DNA from: Chromatiales bacterium
GTDB taxonomy: Bacteria; Pseudomonadota; Gammaproteobacteria; Chromatiales; Chromatiaceae
Assembly (NCBI GenBank): GCA_024762475.1
Contig: JANTHJ010000005.1
Location: 1 to 64,000, forward strand
Direction of reading: 5' to 3'
Length of the DNA stretch: 64,000 nucleotides
The first letter of the stretch is position 1; each line of letters opens with the position of its first letter. The position numbers and the translations under genes were made by a program. This document shows positions 8,132 through 17,756 of the stretch, one piece after another. Below the pieces are notes generated by a model, which saw nothing but the letters and a program-made list of their open reading frames with translations, searched no databases and was not told the DNA's origin.

Positions 8132-9427
8132 CTACAGGGAACCCACCTTGGCGGCCACGGAGGCGGCTGCCTTGAGGCCGTCCCCCTTGTCCTGACGTGG
8201 TGCCGGCTCAGCAACCGCCGCGTTCTCCACCACTTGCAAGGAAGGGTGCTCCTGGATCGAATCGGCTGCCGCTTGGTGTGGTGGAGCCGTTGGTGCCGGG
8301 GATTGCCTGCTCGAAGCGGTCGGGGCGGCGGCTACTGGCAACTCTTCGCACGACGCGGCAGTCGCAGTCGCTGGAGGCGTTTCGGCCGGGGGGCCGCTGG
8401 GTCGGTCGAAGCGCTCCCCGGAGCGGCTCTCCCACAGGGAGATGACCTCCCTGATCATTGCCGCGAATTGCAGCCTGTCCATCCCGGCCGTCAGCAGGCC
8501 AAGTTGTCGCATCAGCTCCTTGCGTCCCAGCGATCTCTCCTGGACCTCGTCAGCGAGTTGCAGCGCATCGAAAAAGGCGCTGAACTGTCCCCCCGCCGAA
8601 CGGGTGCCGCATGCCACCTGGTGCAGGCGATGCGCGATCACCTCCAGGTGGTGGGTTGCCATCGAGTCGGGGCACAGGCGCACGAAGGGCATATGACGGT
8701 ACAGCGCATCGCCCACGCAGGCATCCCTCTGCATGTAACCAAGGAAGTGGACCCGCAGTTGGAGGTGAGACCGTGCCGCCTTTTCGAAGCGCTGGAAACC
8801 GGCCTGCGCAGCAGCGGCGCTGGCGGTCTGGTTGACCACCAGCATGACCGGTCGGCCGAAGCCCCGCTGTTTCAGCTGTTGCAGCAGGGCAAGTGCTTCG
8901 CGTTGCGACTGGCGCTCGTCCGTGACCACCAACACCACGAAGGGCGATGCCTGGATCAGTTGCAGCTGGGCCTCGCTCTCGCCGCTGGCGCAGTCGACCA
9001 GCACGTAATCGAAAACCGCTTCGAGGCGATGCAGGCCGTCGCTCAGGCGTCTACGCTGGGCGCCGTGCAAGCCAGCGAAATCCTCCACGTGCCCGGCGCC
9101 CGGCATCAGCTGGACGCCATCGGAAACCGACCACAGGGCGCTCTCCAATTCGGCGCTTGCCCGTACGTAGTCGGCGAAACTGTAGGAGGGCGAAACGCCC
9201 AGCTGCATGCCTACATTGCTCAGGCTGGTATCGGCATCGAACAGGCAGACCCGCTGTCCCTTGTCGGCCAGGACGAACCCCAGATTGGTCACCAGCGTCG
9301 TCTTGCCGGCGCCTGATTCGCCACCACACACGGCAACCACTCGCGCAGGTGAAATCGCCTGCGACAACGGCAGATCCCCGTGCGTTGCAGGGTGCTTGTG
9401 AACAGACTGTTTCGGCAGGCTCGGCAT
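8132..9427 (-). CDS. MinD/FlhG-like ATPase with altered deviant Walker A motif
   Basis: A 431-residue SIMIBI-class ATPase. Residues 29-290 match the MinD/FlhG (FleN) fold: P-loop at 35-44, switch region LFDADTSLSNVG near 62-73, and a second acidic strand VLVDCAS near 140. The P-loop reads GGESGAGKTT. The catalytic lysine K42 is present, but the signature lysine that defines MinD/ParA deviant Walker A motifs is replaced by Glu (E37). That lysine normally acts across the dimer, so dimer-dependent hydrolysis may be altered. After residue 330 comes a tail of about 95 residues rich in Ala, Pro and Thr with no recognised domain. No amphipathic membrane-targeting helix is obvious. It is divergent from an HDOD histidine kinase with 80 bases between them. 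A flagellar-number, pole-targeting or signalling role is possible; none is shown. Confidence 0.8.
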   Translation of the reverse strand: MPSLPKQSVHKHPATHGDLPLSQAISPARVVAVCGGESGAGKTTLVTNLGFVLADKGQRVCLFDADTSLSNVGMQLGVSPSYSFADYVRASAELESALWSVSDGVQLMPGAGHVEDFAGLHGAQRRRLSDGLHRLEAVFDYVLVDCASGESEAQLQLIQASPFVVLVVTDERQSQREALALLQQLKQRGFGRPVMLVVNQTASAAAAQAGFQRFEKAARSHLQLRVHFLGYMQRDACVGDALYRHMPFVRLCPDSMATHHLEVIAHRLHQVACGTRSAGGQFSAFFDALQLADEVQERSLGRKELMRQLGLLTAGMDRLQFAAMIREVISLWESRSGERFDRPSGPPAETPPATATAASCEELPVAAAPTASSRQSPAPTAPPHQAAADSIQEHPSLQVVENAAVAEPAPRQDKGDGLKAAASVAAKVGSL

Positions 9428-9507
9428 ATAATTCGAGAATCGGCTTCCCGGAAGCGTTCGTCTTTGCAGTGCAAGCTTAATCCATATTAGGCTACCATGC
9501 GCAAATC

Positions 9508-11580
9508 ATGGAATATCAAGAAGCTACGGAAGAGCGAACAACAAGGATGGCGCTCTTACCTTCGATCCCTGCGGTATTGGTCAGGCTCAATCAGTCGATG
9601 CGAAATCCACGGGTGGGTCTCGATGAGCTCGCCGGGGTTCTTTTGCATGACCCGGGCCTGAGTGCCCGTGTGGTAGCCGCAGCGACCCTGCAGGCTGCAC
9701 CGCGTCACCCGGATGCGGGCAGCCTGCAGGCGCTGTTGGCCGGATTGGGTCCCGATACCCTGCGTACGCTGGCCACCGAGGCGCTGGTGCAGCGCTTCTT
9801 TTCGCCCTTTGCCGAAGATGCCGGTGCGGGTTTCGGGCAGCTTTGGCTGGCGAGTCTGCGCTGCGCCTGTATGTGCCGAAGCCTGGCGCGACTGGCCGAA
9901 TACGCTGCACCGGAAGAGGCCTACCTGGTCGGCCTGCTGCACAACCTGGACCAGTGGCTGTCGGTCGCTACGGACGCCGCTGCGACCGGAGGGCGGGTCG
10001 AGGGCGTGTCCGATGGTGGACATGAGGGGATTGCCGCGACGCTCCTGGAGCGATGGAATCCCGATTCCTTTGCCAGCGACGCCTTGGTGTTGCGGCAGGT
10101 ACCGCTCGGGCAGGTGGCCGACAGCCCTCTGCTGGTGCGCCTGGTCAATGTCTCGTGCACGCTGGCCAATGGGGGACTCGATGACCAGGAACAGGAAGAT
10201 TTTCTCGACCGGGCCAGTCATGTACTTGGCCTTTCCCAGCGGGGCATCTTGGAGCTGTGGCAGCTCGCGCAGCGGGATGTGCGCGATGTCCTGATCAACT
10301 ACGGGTTCGAGGGCGATGAGCCCGCGCCCCGGGTGGATGACGAGCGGGCACGTATCGATCTGGGTCGCCACGTGCGCGACGCGGCCCTGACCGGGATGCT
10401 GATCCAGGTCACCGACAAATCGGCATGGCAGGCGGTACTGGACAACTTCTCGCTGTTGTTCGAACCCGCTTCGGTTGCCGTATTCGAATACGACGAAGAC
10501 AGTCGGTCCCTGCGCGGACGCGAATCACGGGGTGTTCGTGGGATGCAGGCCATCCGTCGCCTGCAGCTGCCGCTGGAACGCGGCCGCACCCTTCCGGCCG
10601 AGGCCTGCCTGGAGGAGACCCTGCTATTCAGTACCGATGCGGATCTCCCGGATATGGCATCCGGGGTGGACCGCCAGCTGCGGCGCCTGATGGGCGCGCC
10701 GCAGCTGATGGCCCTGCCACTGATCGGCCACGAGGGGCGACCGCTGGGCGTGCTGGTGGGGGGGCTGGACGAGGTGCAGGCGCATCACCTCCGACAACAG
10801 GCGGACCTGTTGGAGCAATACCGGGACATTGCGGTGCAGCAGCTCGAGCGCGACGTGTTCGGCCTGGAAGAGCGGGTTGCCGCGCTCGAGGAACAGCTGC
10901 ACGGTCTGCAATCGCATACCAGCAAGCTGGTCCATGAGGCGAACAATCCGCTCGGGGTGATCAAGAACTATCTGCAGGTACTGGCAAGCCGTCTCCAGGG
11001 CGACCAGGAAAAGCACGGCCAGCTGGAGGTCATCGATCAGGAGATCGATCGGGTGACCGATATCCTGGGCCGGTTGCGCGATATCGGCAACGAGCCGGAA
11101 CCGAGCGGCAACACGGTCGACATCAACACCCTGGTCGAGGACCTGGCGAGCGTGTTCGAGGGGTCGTTGTTCGCCACGCGCCAGATCGGCATCGAGTTGT
11201 CACTGGACGAGCGTCTTCCGCCGATACTCGGCAACCGCAATCATCTGAAACAGGTGTTGACCAACCTGTTGAAGAATGCGGCCGAGGCGTTGTCTTCCGG
11301 CGACAGGGTACATATCGAAACCCGTGATAGTGTCATCCTCGATGGCCGCAAACATGTTCAGATATTGATTGCCGACAATGGCCCCGGCTTGCCTGATGAT
11401 ATACTCGAGCATATCTTTACACCGGTCGTCAGCCAGAAGGGTGGGTCTCATTCGGGACTGGGGCTGGTGATCGTGAAGAATCTCCTTTCGGAAATGAACG
11501 GAAGCATCGTCGTTTTCTCCACACCGGAAAGTGGCACTCGATTCGAGATCCTGCTCCCCCGAGAGCTTCCGGATGAATGA
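9508..11580 (+). CDS. HDOD-GAF sensor histidine kinase
   Basis: A 690-residue soluble hybrid sensor. An N-terminal HDOD domain (about 15-215; LPSIPAVLVRLNQ, then LLHNLDQW) is followed by a GAF-like domain (about 290-440), a short coiled coil, and a kinase core. The phosphoacceptor helix contains HEANNPLGV with H476. The ATP-binding domain has the N-box NHLKQVLTNLLKNAAEAL, G1 IADNGPGLPDD and G2 GGSHSGLGLVIV. There are no membrane segments, so it senses a cytoplasmic signal. The ATG at 9508 is used; an ATG at 9550 is an alternative. The stop codon overlaps the next gene, a REC-PAS-GGDEF-EAL protein, by 8 bases, making that protein the obvious phosphorylation partner. Confidence 0.88.
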   Translation: MEYQEATEERTTRMALLPSIPAVLVRLNQSMRNPRVGLDELAGVLLHDPGLSARVVAAATLQAAPRHPDAGSLQALLAGLGPDTLRTLATEALVQRFFSPFAEDAGAGFGQLWLASLRCACMCRSLARLAEYAAPEEAYLVGLLHNLDQWLSVATDAAATGGRVEGVSDGGHEGIAATLLERWNPDSFASDALVLRQVPLGQVADSPLLVRLVNVSCTLANGGLDDQEQEDFLDRASHVLGLSQRGILELWQLAQRDVRDVLINYGFEGDEPAPRVDDERARIDLGRHVRDAALTGMLIQVTDKSAWQAVLDNFSLLFEPASVAVFEYDEDSRSLRGRESRGVRGMQAIRRLQLPLERGRTLPAEACLEETLLFSTDADLPDMASGVDRQLRRLMGAPQLMALPLIGHEGRPLGVLVGGLDEVQAHHLRQQADLLEQYRDIAVQQLERDVFGLEERVAALEEQLHGLQSHTSKLVHEANNPLGVIKNYLQVLASRLQGDQEKHGQLEVIDQEIDRVTDILGRLRDIGNEPEPSGNTVDINTLVEDLASVFEGSLFATRQIGIELSLDERLPPILGNRNHLKQVLTNLLKNAAEALSSGDRVHIETRDSVILDGRKHVQILIADNGPGLPDDILEHIFTPVVSQKGGSHSGLGLVIVKNLLSEMNGSIVVFSTPESGTRFEILLPRELPDE

Positions 11581-13789
11581 GCGTAAGCGAGCTATAAGCC
11601 AACACATCGAAAGGGAAGACAACATACTGGGCACAGGCAACGATTCGGCCAACGAACGGTTGCCAGAGGCAGGGGGGCCGGCCCGAATACTCATCGTCGA
11701 CGACGACGTGCGGATGCGCGAGAGCGTGCGCGATCTGCTGTCCATGCATGGCCACAGTTGCGAAATGGCTGCAGGTGCCAGGCAGGCCCTGGATCTGCTT
11801 GCCCGGCAGGTGTTCGACCTGGTACTGCTGGATATCAACATGCCGGGTATGAGCGGTGTCGATCTGCTCAAGGAACTGGCGGCCGAACATCCGGATCTCT
11901 CGGTCATCATGGTCAGTGGTGAGACCTCTTTCGAGAACGCCACCCGGGCCATGCGCCTGGGCGCCGCCGATTTCCTGCGCAAGCCCTATTCGCCTGCCGA
12001 CCTGTTGTGCTCCATCGACAGTGTGCTACACAAGCGATGCCTGCAGCAGGCGGTCGACGCCATGAATGCCCGCCTGGCCATATCCGAGCAGCGGCACCGG
12101 TTCATCATCGAGAACTCGCCGGACATCATCTACATGCTCGATACGGCGGGGCGCTTCACCTTGGTCAACGAGCGCATTACCCAGGTACTGGGCTATCAGC
12201 GGGACGAGATCGTGGGACGGCACTTTCTCGAGCTGGTTCCGCCCGAAGACCAGGAGCGGATCGGTTATGCCTTCAACGAGCGCCGTACCGGGAAGCGGGC
12301 AACCCATGAGCTGGAGTTGCGGCTGGTCCATAAGAGCAGCGGTTTTCTGACCGGTCCTGGGCAGGCAAATACCGTGCCCGTGGAGCTCAATGCGATGGGT
12401 GTCTACGACGAGGCGAAGGGCGACGAGCGCAGCCGCTTCTTGGGCACCTACGGTGTTATCCGGGACATCAGTGCGCGCAAGCGCTCCGAGGCCGTGATCA
12501 ACTATCAGCTTTACCATGACCTGTTGACCGGCCTGCCCAATCGGGCCCTTTTTCAGGATCGGCTGAAGCAGGCGATATCGCGGGCCCGCCGGGACAAGAA
12601 CGGCTTTGCGCTGATGTTCCTCGACATGGACCGCTTCAAGTCGATCAATGACTCTTACGGTCATCTGGTGGGCGATGCCCTGCTGCAGGCGGTGGCGAAC
12701 ATCATGCGCAATCATGTGCGCGACAGCGACACCCTCGCGCGCCTGGGCGGTGACGAGTTCACCCTGCTGCTGCCGGAGGTGGCCCATGTCGAGGACGCAG
12801 TGGGCATTGCGCGCAAGATCCTGGATCACCTGCGCGAACCCATCGAGATCGAGGGACACGAGCTCTACATCAGTTTCAGTATCGGCATCGCGGTCTATCC
12901 CGATCACGGTACCACGGGCGAGGACCTGATCCGGCATGCCGATACCGCGATGTACCATGTGAAGCGGCGCAGCCGGCGCGGCTATGCGGTCTACGAGCCC
13001 TCGATGGAGGTCGGCCACAATGGCCACCCAGCGTTGGAGTCGGAACTGCGCCATGCGCTCGACGAGCACCGTCTCGAGGTGATGCTGCAGCCCCAGCAGT
13101 ATGCCGCCACCGGGCGCCTGGCCGGGGCCGAGGCCCTGGTGCGTTGGCACCATCCGGAAAAGGGTCTGGTGCTGCCCTGTGAGTTCATTCCATTTGCCGA
13201 GGAATCGGGTCTGATCGTCGAACTCGGCGAATGGGTGTTACGTGAGACCTGTCGACTCATCAGCGAACGGATTCGCGGCGGGGAATGTGAGGGCCTGGTG
13301 ATCTCGGTCAACGTTTCCGCGCGTCAGGTGCTGCAGCCCGAGTTCGCCGAGCGGGTGCTGGAGATCCTGGACGACTACCAGGTGCCCGGTTCGCGCCTCG
13401 AGCTGGAGATCACGGAGAACATGCTGATGCAGGACCTGGAGATGGCGACCCGCCAGCTCAAGACCTTGTCGCGGGCGGGTATCCGCATCGCAATGGACGA
13501 CTTCGGCACTGGCTATTCCTCTCTCAGCTATCTGCAGACCCTGCCGCTCGATACGCTCAAGATCGATCGCAGCTTCATCGCCGAGATCCAGTCTCTCAAC
13601 GAACGTCATTCCATCGTGACCGGTATGATCGCCATGGCCCGCGAACTGGGCCTGGACGTGGTCGCCGAGGGGGTGGAGAACGAGGTCCAGCGGGAGTTCC
13701 TCAAGCGCGCGGCCTGTCCGCGCATCCAGGGCTTTCTGCTGGGCAAGGCCATGCCGGCCAGACAACTGCTCGCGACCTACGGTCATTGA
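11573..13789 (+). CDS. Response regulator with PAS, GGDEF and EAL domains
   Basis: A 738-residue cyclic di-GMP enzyme under two-component control. Domain order: REC (about 35-155; DDD acidic pocket and phosphoacceptor D87 in LVLLDINMPG), PAS (about 172-300; FIIENSPDIIYMLD), GGDEF (about 310-470; intact GGDEF at 392-396 with an RDSD inhibitory site) and EAL (about 490-735; intact EAL at 520-522, DDFGTGYSSLSYL and an EGVE motif). Both catalytic signatures are intact, so it could make or break c-di-GMP depending on input. The start at 11573 gives an 8-base overlap with the kinase gene and avoids a longer extension inside it. The cognate kinase is almost certainly the upstream gene. Confidence 0.92.
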   Translation: MNERKRAISQHIEREDNILGTGNDSANERLPEAGGPARILIVDDDVRMRESVRDLLSMHGHSCEMAAGARQALDLLARQVFDLVLLDINMPGMSGVDLLKELAAEHPDLSVIMVSGETSFENATRAMRLGAADFLRKPYSPADLLCSIDSVLHKRCLQQAVDAMNARLAISEQRHRFIIENSPDIIYMLDTAGRFTLVNERITQVLGYQRDEIVGRHFLELVPPEDQERIGYAFNERRTGKRATHELELRLVHKSSGFLTGPGQANTVPVELNAMGVYDEAKGDERSRFLGTYGVIRDISARKRSEAVINYQLYHDLLTGLPNRALFQDRLKQAISRARRDKNGFALMFLDMDRFKSINDSYGHLVGDALLQAVANIMRNHVRDSDTLARLGGDEFTLLLPEVAHVEDAVGIARKILDHLREPIEIEGHELYISFSIGIAVYPDHGTTGEDLIRHADTAMYHVKRRSRRGYAVYEPSMEVGHNGHPALESELRHALDEHRLEVMLQPQQYAATGRLAGAEALVRWHHPEKGLVLPCEFIPFAEESGLIVELGEWVLRETCRLISERIRGGECEGLVISVNVSARQVLQPEFAERVLEILDDYQVPGSRLELEITENMLMQDLEMATRQLKTLSRAGIRIAMDDFGTGYSSLSYLQTLPLDTLKIDRSFIAEIQSLNERHSIVTGMIAMARELGLDVVAEGVENEVQREFLKRAACPRIQGFLLGKAMPARQLLATYGH

Positions 13790-13875
13790 TCTCCGAAACA
13801 GGCTGCGCCGGAACCTCCCTTCACCGATAATGGCGTCAGCCAGTGGCCTTTGTCCCCGAATCAGGAGGTTGAGTC

Positions 13876-14337
13876 ATGAGTCTGTCGGTTCCCCTGCATG
13901 TTCTTGCGGTCGTCATCTGGGTCGGCGGTATGTTCTTCGCCTATATGGCGCTGCGGCCGGTGGCTGCGTCCCAGTTGGAACCCCCCGCCCGCCTGAGCCT
14001 GTGGGTCGGCGTGTTCGGCCGTTTCTTTCCCTGGGTGTGGGCCTGCATCCTGACCATTCTGGCTACCGGCCTGTGGATGATATTCCATGTCTTCGGTGGT
14101 TTTGCCGGCATTGCTCTCTACATTCACGCCATGTTCGGGCTCGGTGTGGTGATGATGCTGATCTTCATGCACGTCTTCTTTGCCCCCTACGGGCGCCTGA
14201 AACGGGCGGTGGCCGCCGAAGACTGGCCAACAGGGGGCAAGGCGCTGGCGCAGATCCGGGTGCTGGTGGGGATCAATACCGTGATCGGCCTGCTGACCAT
14301 CGCGATCGCAAGCGCGGGCCGTTACCTCGTGGGGTGA
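13876..14337 (+). CDS. CopD-like four-helix inner-membrane protein
   Basis: A 153-residue protein with four predicted membrane helices: LHVLAVVIWVGGMFFAYMAL, the FFPWVWACILTILATGLWMI region, a third around LYIHAMFGLGVVMMLIFMHV, and a last one around VLVGINTVIGLLTIAIASA. Conserved-looking His residues at the start of helix 1 and in helix 3 resemble the CopD-like family, in which they may bind haem or copper. An AGGAGG ribosome binding site lies 8 bases before the ATG. No copper gene is nearby, so copper transport is not supported by context. Confidence 0.75.
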   Translation: MSLSVPLHVLAVVIWVGGMFFAYMALRPVAASQLEPPARLSLWVGVFGRFFPWVWACILTILATGLWMIFHVFGGFAGIALYIHAMFGLGVVMMLIFMHVFFAPYGRLKRAVAAEDWPTGGKALAQIRVLVGINTVIGLLTIAIASAGRYLVG

Positions 14338-14347
14338 GCCGGAAGGC

Positions 14348-14375
14348 AAAAAAACGCCCGCCGGGAGAGGCGGGC
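14348..14375 (-). terminator. Intrinsic terminator for the pyr operon
   Basis: A 7-bp stem (14356-14362 with 14369-14375) and 6-base loop, followed on the minus strand by a run of seven Ts (14348-14354). It lies about 150 bases beyond the end of the pyrC-like gene. Confidence 0.75.
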
Positions 14376-14521
14376 AAGGTCAGTCATAAGAGTGAGATAA
14401 GCATCGAAGTTGCGGCGGAGAGAGATAATGCCGGAATCGACTTCGAGTCTTTAGTATTGGCCCATTCGCTCGGTTTGTCTTTGCCCCAGATCAAAAACGG
14501 GGGCAAAAGCCTTTGGAGTCT

Positions 14522-15799
14522 TCAGTCGCGCCGGTAGACCAGGCGGCCATTGAACAGGGTATGTGTGACCGGGCCGCTGAAGTCCCATCCGTCGAAAGGG
14601 CTGTTGTGCCCTTCGCTTTGCATGGCGTCCCGGCTCATTGTCCAATCGGCCTGCGGGTCGAAGATGCAGACGTCGGCGCCACCGCCCACCTCGAAACGTC
14701 CTTGTGGCAGCCCCAGCAGGTCGGCCGGCCCGCAGGTGATTCGCGCAATAGCCTCGCGTAGCGGCAACACGCCCTCGTCCACCAGCCGCAGTGTTAGGGC
14801 CAGCAAGGTCTCGAGCCCGGAGATGCCCGGTGCCGTCTCGGGGAAGGGGGCTTCCTTGGCATCCTGTTCGTGTGGCTGGTGGTCCGAGCAGATGGCGGGG
14901 ATGGTCCCGTCCGCGACGGCCTGGCGCAGGGCATCCCGGTCGGCGAGGGTTCGCAGCGGCGGGGAGACGTGGCAGTTCGCGTCGAAGTCTTCGATATCCA
15001 TTTCGGTGAGGTGCAGCTGGTGGGCGGCCACGTCGGCGCTCACATCCAACCGGCTCGAGCGTGCCTCGCGCAGCTGGCGCACCGAACCCGCCGCGGAGAG
15101 GGCGTGGAAATGCACCCGCGCCCCGGTGTGTTCCGCCAGCGCCAGGTCCCTGGCCACCGCCACGGTCTCGGCTGCCGCCGGGATGCCGGGCAGACCGAGG
15201 CGGGTAGCCACCGCGCCCTCATGCGCGCAGCCGCCGGCACGCAGGTGCTGATCCTCCGGCCGCAACATCACGGTCATGCCGAAGGTGCTGGCGTACTCCA
15301 GGGCGCGACGCTCCACCAGCGTGTTGGCGAGGGGCCAACTGCCGTTGCTCAGGGCCACGGCGCCAGCGGCCTGCAGGGCCGCCATATTGGAAAGCTGTTC
15401 TCCCTTCAGTCCTTGAGTGAGTGCGGCCGTGGTGAGCACCCGGGTGCGGCGCAGCTTGCGTGCGGTACGGTGGATCAGCTCGATCACCGCAGGCGTGTCG
15501 ATGACCGGGTCGGTATCCGGGGTGCAGACCAGCGTGGTAATGCCCCCGCGTGCCGCGGCCCTGGTCTCGCTGTCGATATCGCCCTTCACGCCCGAGCCCG
15601 GATCGCGCAGCGAGGCGGAGATGTCCACCAGCCCCGGGCAGACGATCTTGCCTGCCGCATCGATGGTCTCGTGGGGCTCGAAGCCCTCCGGGGGCTCGCC
15701 GATGGCGACGATCTGCTGGCCGTAGATATGCAGGTCCAGCGGTTCGTCCCGGTCGTTGGCCGGGTCGATGAGACGACCGTTGACGATGCTGATGTTCAC
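14522..15799 (-). CDS. pyrC': Non-catalytic dihydroorotase homologue PyrC' (PyrX)
   Basis: Amidohydrolase-fold protein (425 residues) that in Pseudomonas and relatives assembles with aspartate transcarbamoylase without dihydroorotase activity. Active dihydroorotases carry an HxH metal motif in a DxHxHxR context after the first strand. Here the same place reads [10 protein letters not shown], with both histidines replaced by serine (S61 and S63). Some other ligand-like motifs remain (HFHALS, SDHQPH), so the fold is kept while the metal site is broken. The GTG start at 15799 overlaps the pyrB stop in a GTGA arrangement, so an upstream ATG (15829) inside pyrB is rejected. A functional dihydroorotase must be encoded elsewhere. 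Confidence 0.88.
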   Translation of the reverse strand: MNISIVNGRLIDPANDRDEPLDLHIYGQQIVAIGEPPEGFEPHETIDAAGKIVCPGLVDISASLRDPGSGVKGDIDSETRAAARGGITTLVCTPDTDPVIDTPAVIELIHRTARKLRRTRVLTTAALTQGLKGEQLSNMAALQAAGAVALSNGSWPLANTLVERRALEYASTFGMTVMLRPEDQHLRAGGCAHEGAVATRLGLPGIPAAAETVAVARDLALAEHTGARVHFHALSAAGSVRQLREARSSRLDVSADVAAHQLHLTEMDIEDFDANCHVSPPLRTLADRDALRQAVADGTIPAICSDHQPHEQDAKEAPFPETAPGISGLETLLALTLRLVDEGVLPLREAIARITCGPADLLGLPQGRFEVGGGADVCIFDPQADWTMSRDAMQSEGHNSPFDGWDFSGPVTHTLFNGRLVYRRD

Positions 15800-16776
15800 G
15801 CGGGCGATTCCGCGTGGGTCTGGATGCACATGGACATCACCGCCATGCGCACCGCAATGCCATAACTGACCTGCTGAAGGATCACCGAGCGCGGTCCGTC
15901 TGCCACTTCCGAGTCCATCTCCACTCCGCGGTTCATGGGCCCAGGATGCATCACGATGGCGTCGGGCCTGGCGCGCTCCAGTCGTTCATTGGTCAGACCG
16001 TAGAGACGGAAGTATTCCTCCTCACTGGGCAGCAGGGCCCCGTCCATGCGTTCTTTCTGGAGCCGCAGCATGATCACGACGTCGACCTCCCGCAGACCCT
16101 CGTCGAGGTCGTGGTAGACATGGACGCCCAGGGTGCGGGCCTCGGTGGGAATCAGGGTGTGCGGCCCGATCACCCGGACCTCGGTCACGCCGAGGGTGTT
16201 GAGCGCGAGGATCTGCGAGCGCGCGACGCGCGAATGCAGGACGTCACCCACGATAGCCACGCGGAGGGGCGTGAAATCGCCCTTGTGTCTCCGAATGGTG
16301 AACATGTCCAGCATCGCCTGGGTGGGATGGGCATGCCGCCCGTCACCTGCGTTGATGACGCTCACGCCAGGCGCGGCATGGCGCGCGATGAAGTGTGCGG
16401 CGCCCGACTGGCTGTGGCGTACGATGAACATCTCGCTGTGCATGGCCTCGATATTGCGCAGGGTATCGAGCAGGGTCTCGCCCTTGGCGGTGGCCGAGGT
16501 GCTGACATTGAAATTGAGGACATCGGCCGACAGGCGCTTGGCCGCCAGCTCGAAGGTTGTCCGGGTGCGGGTGCTGGTCTCGAAGAACAGATTGGTGATC
16601 ACCCGTCCGCGCAGTGCCGGCACCTTCTTGACAGGCCGGCCGGGCAGTGCCGCGAAGGATTCGGCGGTATCGAGGATGCGGGTCAGGAGTTCACGATCCA
16701 GGCCTTCGATGGAAAGGAAATGACGCAGCCGCCCTTCGGCGTCCAGTTGGATGTTGTTGTGCTCATGCCGCGCCAT
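15796..16776 (-). CDS. pyrB: Aspartate carbamoyltransferase catalytic chain
   Basis: Catalyses carbamoyl phosphate + aspartate to carbamoyl aspartate, the first committed step of pyrimidine synthesis. The product is 326 residues. Carbamoyl-phosphate-binding motifs [12 protein letters not shown] (about 66-77), [10 protein letters not shown] and [10 protein letters not shown] are present, along with the aspartate-loop residues MLRLQKERM and the [10 protein letters not shown] segment. No pyrI regulatory chain is adjacent; instead it is coupled to the inactive dihydroorotase homologue. That is the Pseudomonas-type arrangement, in which the two form a large complex. Confidence 0.96.
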   Translation of the reverse strand: MARHEHNNIQLDAEGRLRHFLSIEGLDRELLTRILDTAESFAALPGRPVKKVPALRGRVITNLFFETSTRTRTTFELAAKRLSADVLNFNVSTSATAKGETLLDTLRNIEAMHSEMFIVRHSQSGAAHFIARHAAPGVSVINAGDGRHAHPTQAMLDMFTIRRHKGDFTPLRVAIVGDVLHSRVARSQILALNTLGVTEVRVIGPHTLIPTEARTLGVHVYHDLDEGLREVDVVIMLRLQKERMDGALLPSEEEYFRLYGLTNERLERARPDAIVMHPGPMNRGVEMDSEVADGPRSVILQQVSYGIAVRMAVMSMCIQTHAESPA

Positions 16777-16824
16777 CGGGCGCGATTGTAGCAGGCGGGG
16801 AAAAGGGGTGGGTCGAAATCGCTT

Positions 16825-17358
16825 TCAGTCGACGCTGTCCCGATGGGTGACCTCGAGGGTCAGTTGCTCCGGCCCCTGCAGGCGGATGTGCTCATGGGGC
16901 TGCAGCGGCACCCGCAGGCCGACCACGTCGGGCTGGATGGGCAGCTGGCGGCCGCTGCGCTCGATCAGGTTGACCAGCAGGATGCTGGCGGGGCGGCCGA
17001 AATCGAAGATCTCATTCATCGCAGCGCGAATGGTACGTCCACTCTGGATCACGTCATCGACCAGAACGATATCCCGGCCTTCCACATCGAAGTCGATCTG
17101 CGAGGGCCGCACCTGGGGGTTGACCCCGATGCGGGTGAAGTCGTCGCGGTAGAAACTGATGTCCAGCAGGCCCAGCGGATCGGGGCAGGCGAGCCGGCCG
17201 TGCAGCTCGCGCGCAATCCAGGCGCCGCCGGTATGGATGCCGATCAGGGCCGGGTCGGTGATCTCGCGATCGTCGAGCTGATGGCGCAACAGATGGACCA
17301 TGCCGTCGATCAGGTCGATGATGGCATCGTGCTGCATGAAAATATGTGGCGTCTTCAT
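16825..17358 (-). CDS. pyrR: PyrR-type uracil phosphoribosyltransferase/regulator
   Basis: A 177-residue phosphoribosyltransferase-fold protein. The PRPP-binding motif DIVLVDDVIQSGRTIRAAM is intact, and SFYRDDFTRIG and VNLIERSGRQLPIQPDVVG match PyrR. In Gram-positives PyrR binds pyr mRNA. In gammaproteobacteria its regulatory role is less clear, and I see no obvious attenuator in the 48-base gap before pyrB. The ATG at 17358 is chosen because it overlaps the preceding yqgF stop as ATGA. The longer open frame beyond it lies within yqgF. Confidence 0.92.
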   Translation of the reverse strand: MKTPHIFMQHDAIIDLIDGMVHLLRHQLDDREITDPALIGIHTGGAWIARELHGRLACPDPLGLLDISFYRDDFTRIGVNPQVRPSQIDFDVEGRDIVLVDDVIQSGRTIRAAMNEIFDFGRPASILLVNLIERSGRQLPIQPDVVGLRVPLQPHEHIRLQGPEQLTLEVTHRDSVD

Positions 17359-17756
17359 TGTTCCCTCAACCAGGTTTCGAGAATCAGCTTGGCGGCCCAG
17401 GCATCGACCTGCAGCGGATTCCGCGCGGCCTCTGCCCCCAGGTCCAGCCAGGCTGCGCGGGTGGTCAGGCGTTCGTCGATCAGGTGGACCGGCAGATGGT
17501 AACGCCCCGCCAGCTGCCGGGCGAAGCGTTTCGCGGGCTCGGCATTGTTGGCCTCGCGGCCATTCATTTCGAAGGGATGGCCGACCACCAACGCATCCGG
17601 TTCCCATTCCTCTATCAGACGCCCAATACGGTCCCAGTCAGGCCTGCCACGGGGATTGCTCAAGGTGCCCAGGGGGTTGGCGCTGGCGGTGACGGTCTGG
17701 CCGACCGCCACGCCGATCTTGTGGCTTCCGTAGTCGAAGCCCAGGAGGGTCGGCAT
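17355..17756 (-). CDS. ruvX: Holliday-junction resolvase-like protein YqgF/RuvX
   Basis: RNase H-fold protein implicated in processing the 5' end of 16S precursor rRNA; historically called a putative Holliday junction resolvase. The product is 133 residues. The opening FDYGSHKIGVAVGQ carries the first catalytic Asp, VVGHPFEMNG the middle motif, and HLIDERLTT the conserved acidic pair. Its start shares one base with the algH stop (TGATG) and its stop overlaps pyrR by 4 bases, so algH-yqgF-pyrR-pyrB-pyrC' behave as one operon. Confidence 0.93.
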   Translation of the reverse strand: MPTLLGFDYGSHKIGVAVGQTVTASANPLGTLSNPRGRPDWDRIGRLIEEWEPDALVVGHPFEMNGREANNAEPAKRFARQLAGRYHLPVHLIDERLTTRAAWLDLGAEAARNPLQVDAWAAKLILETWLREQ

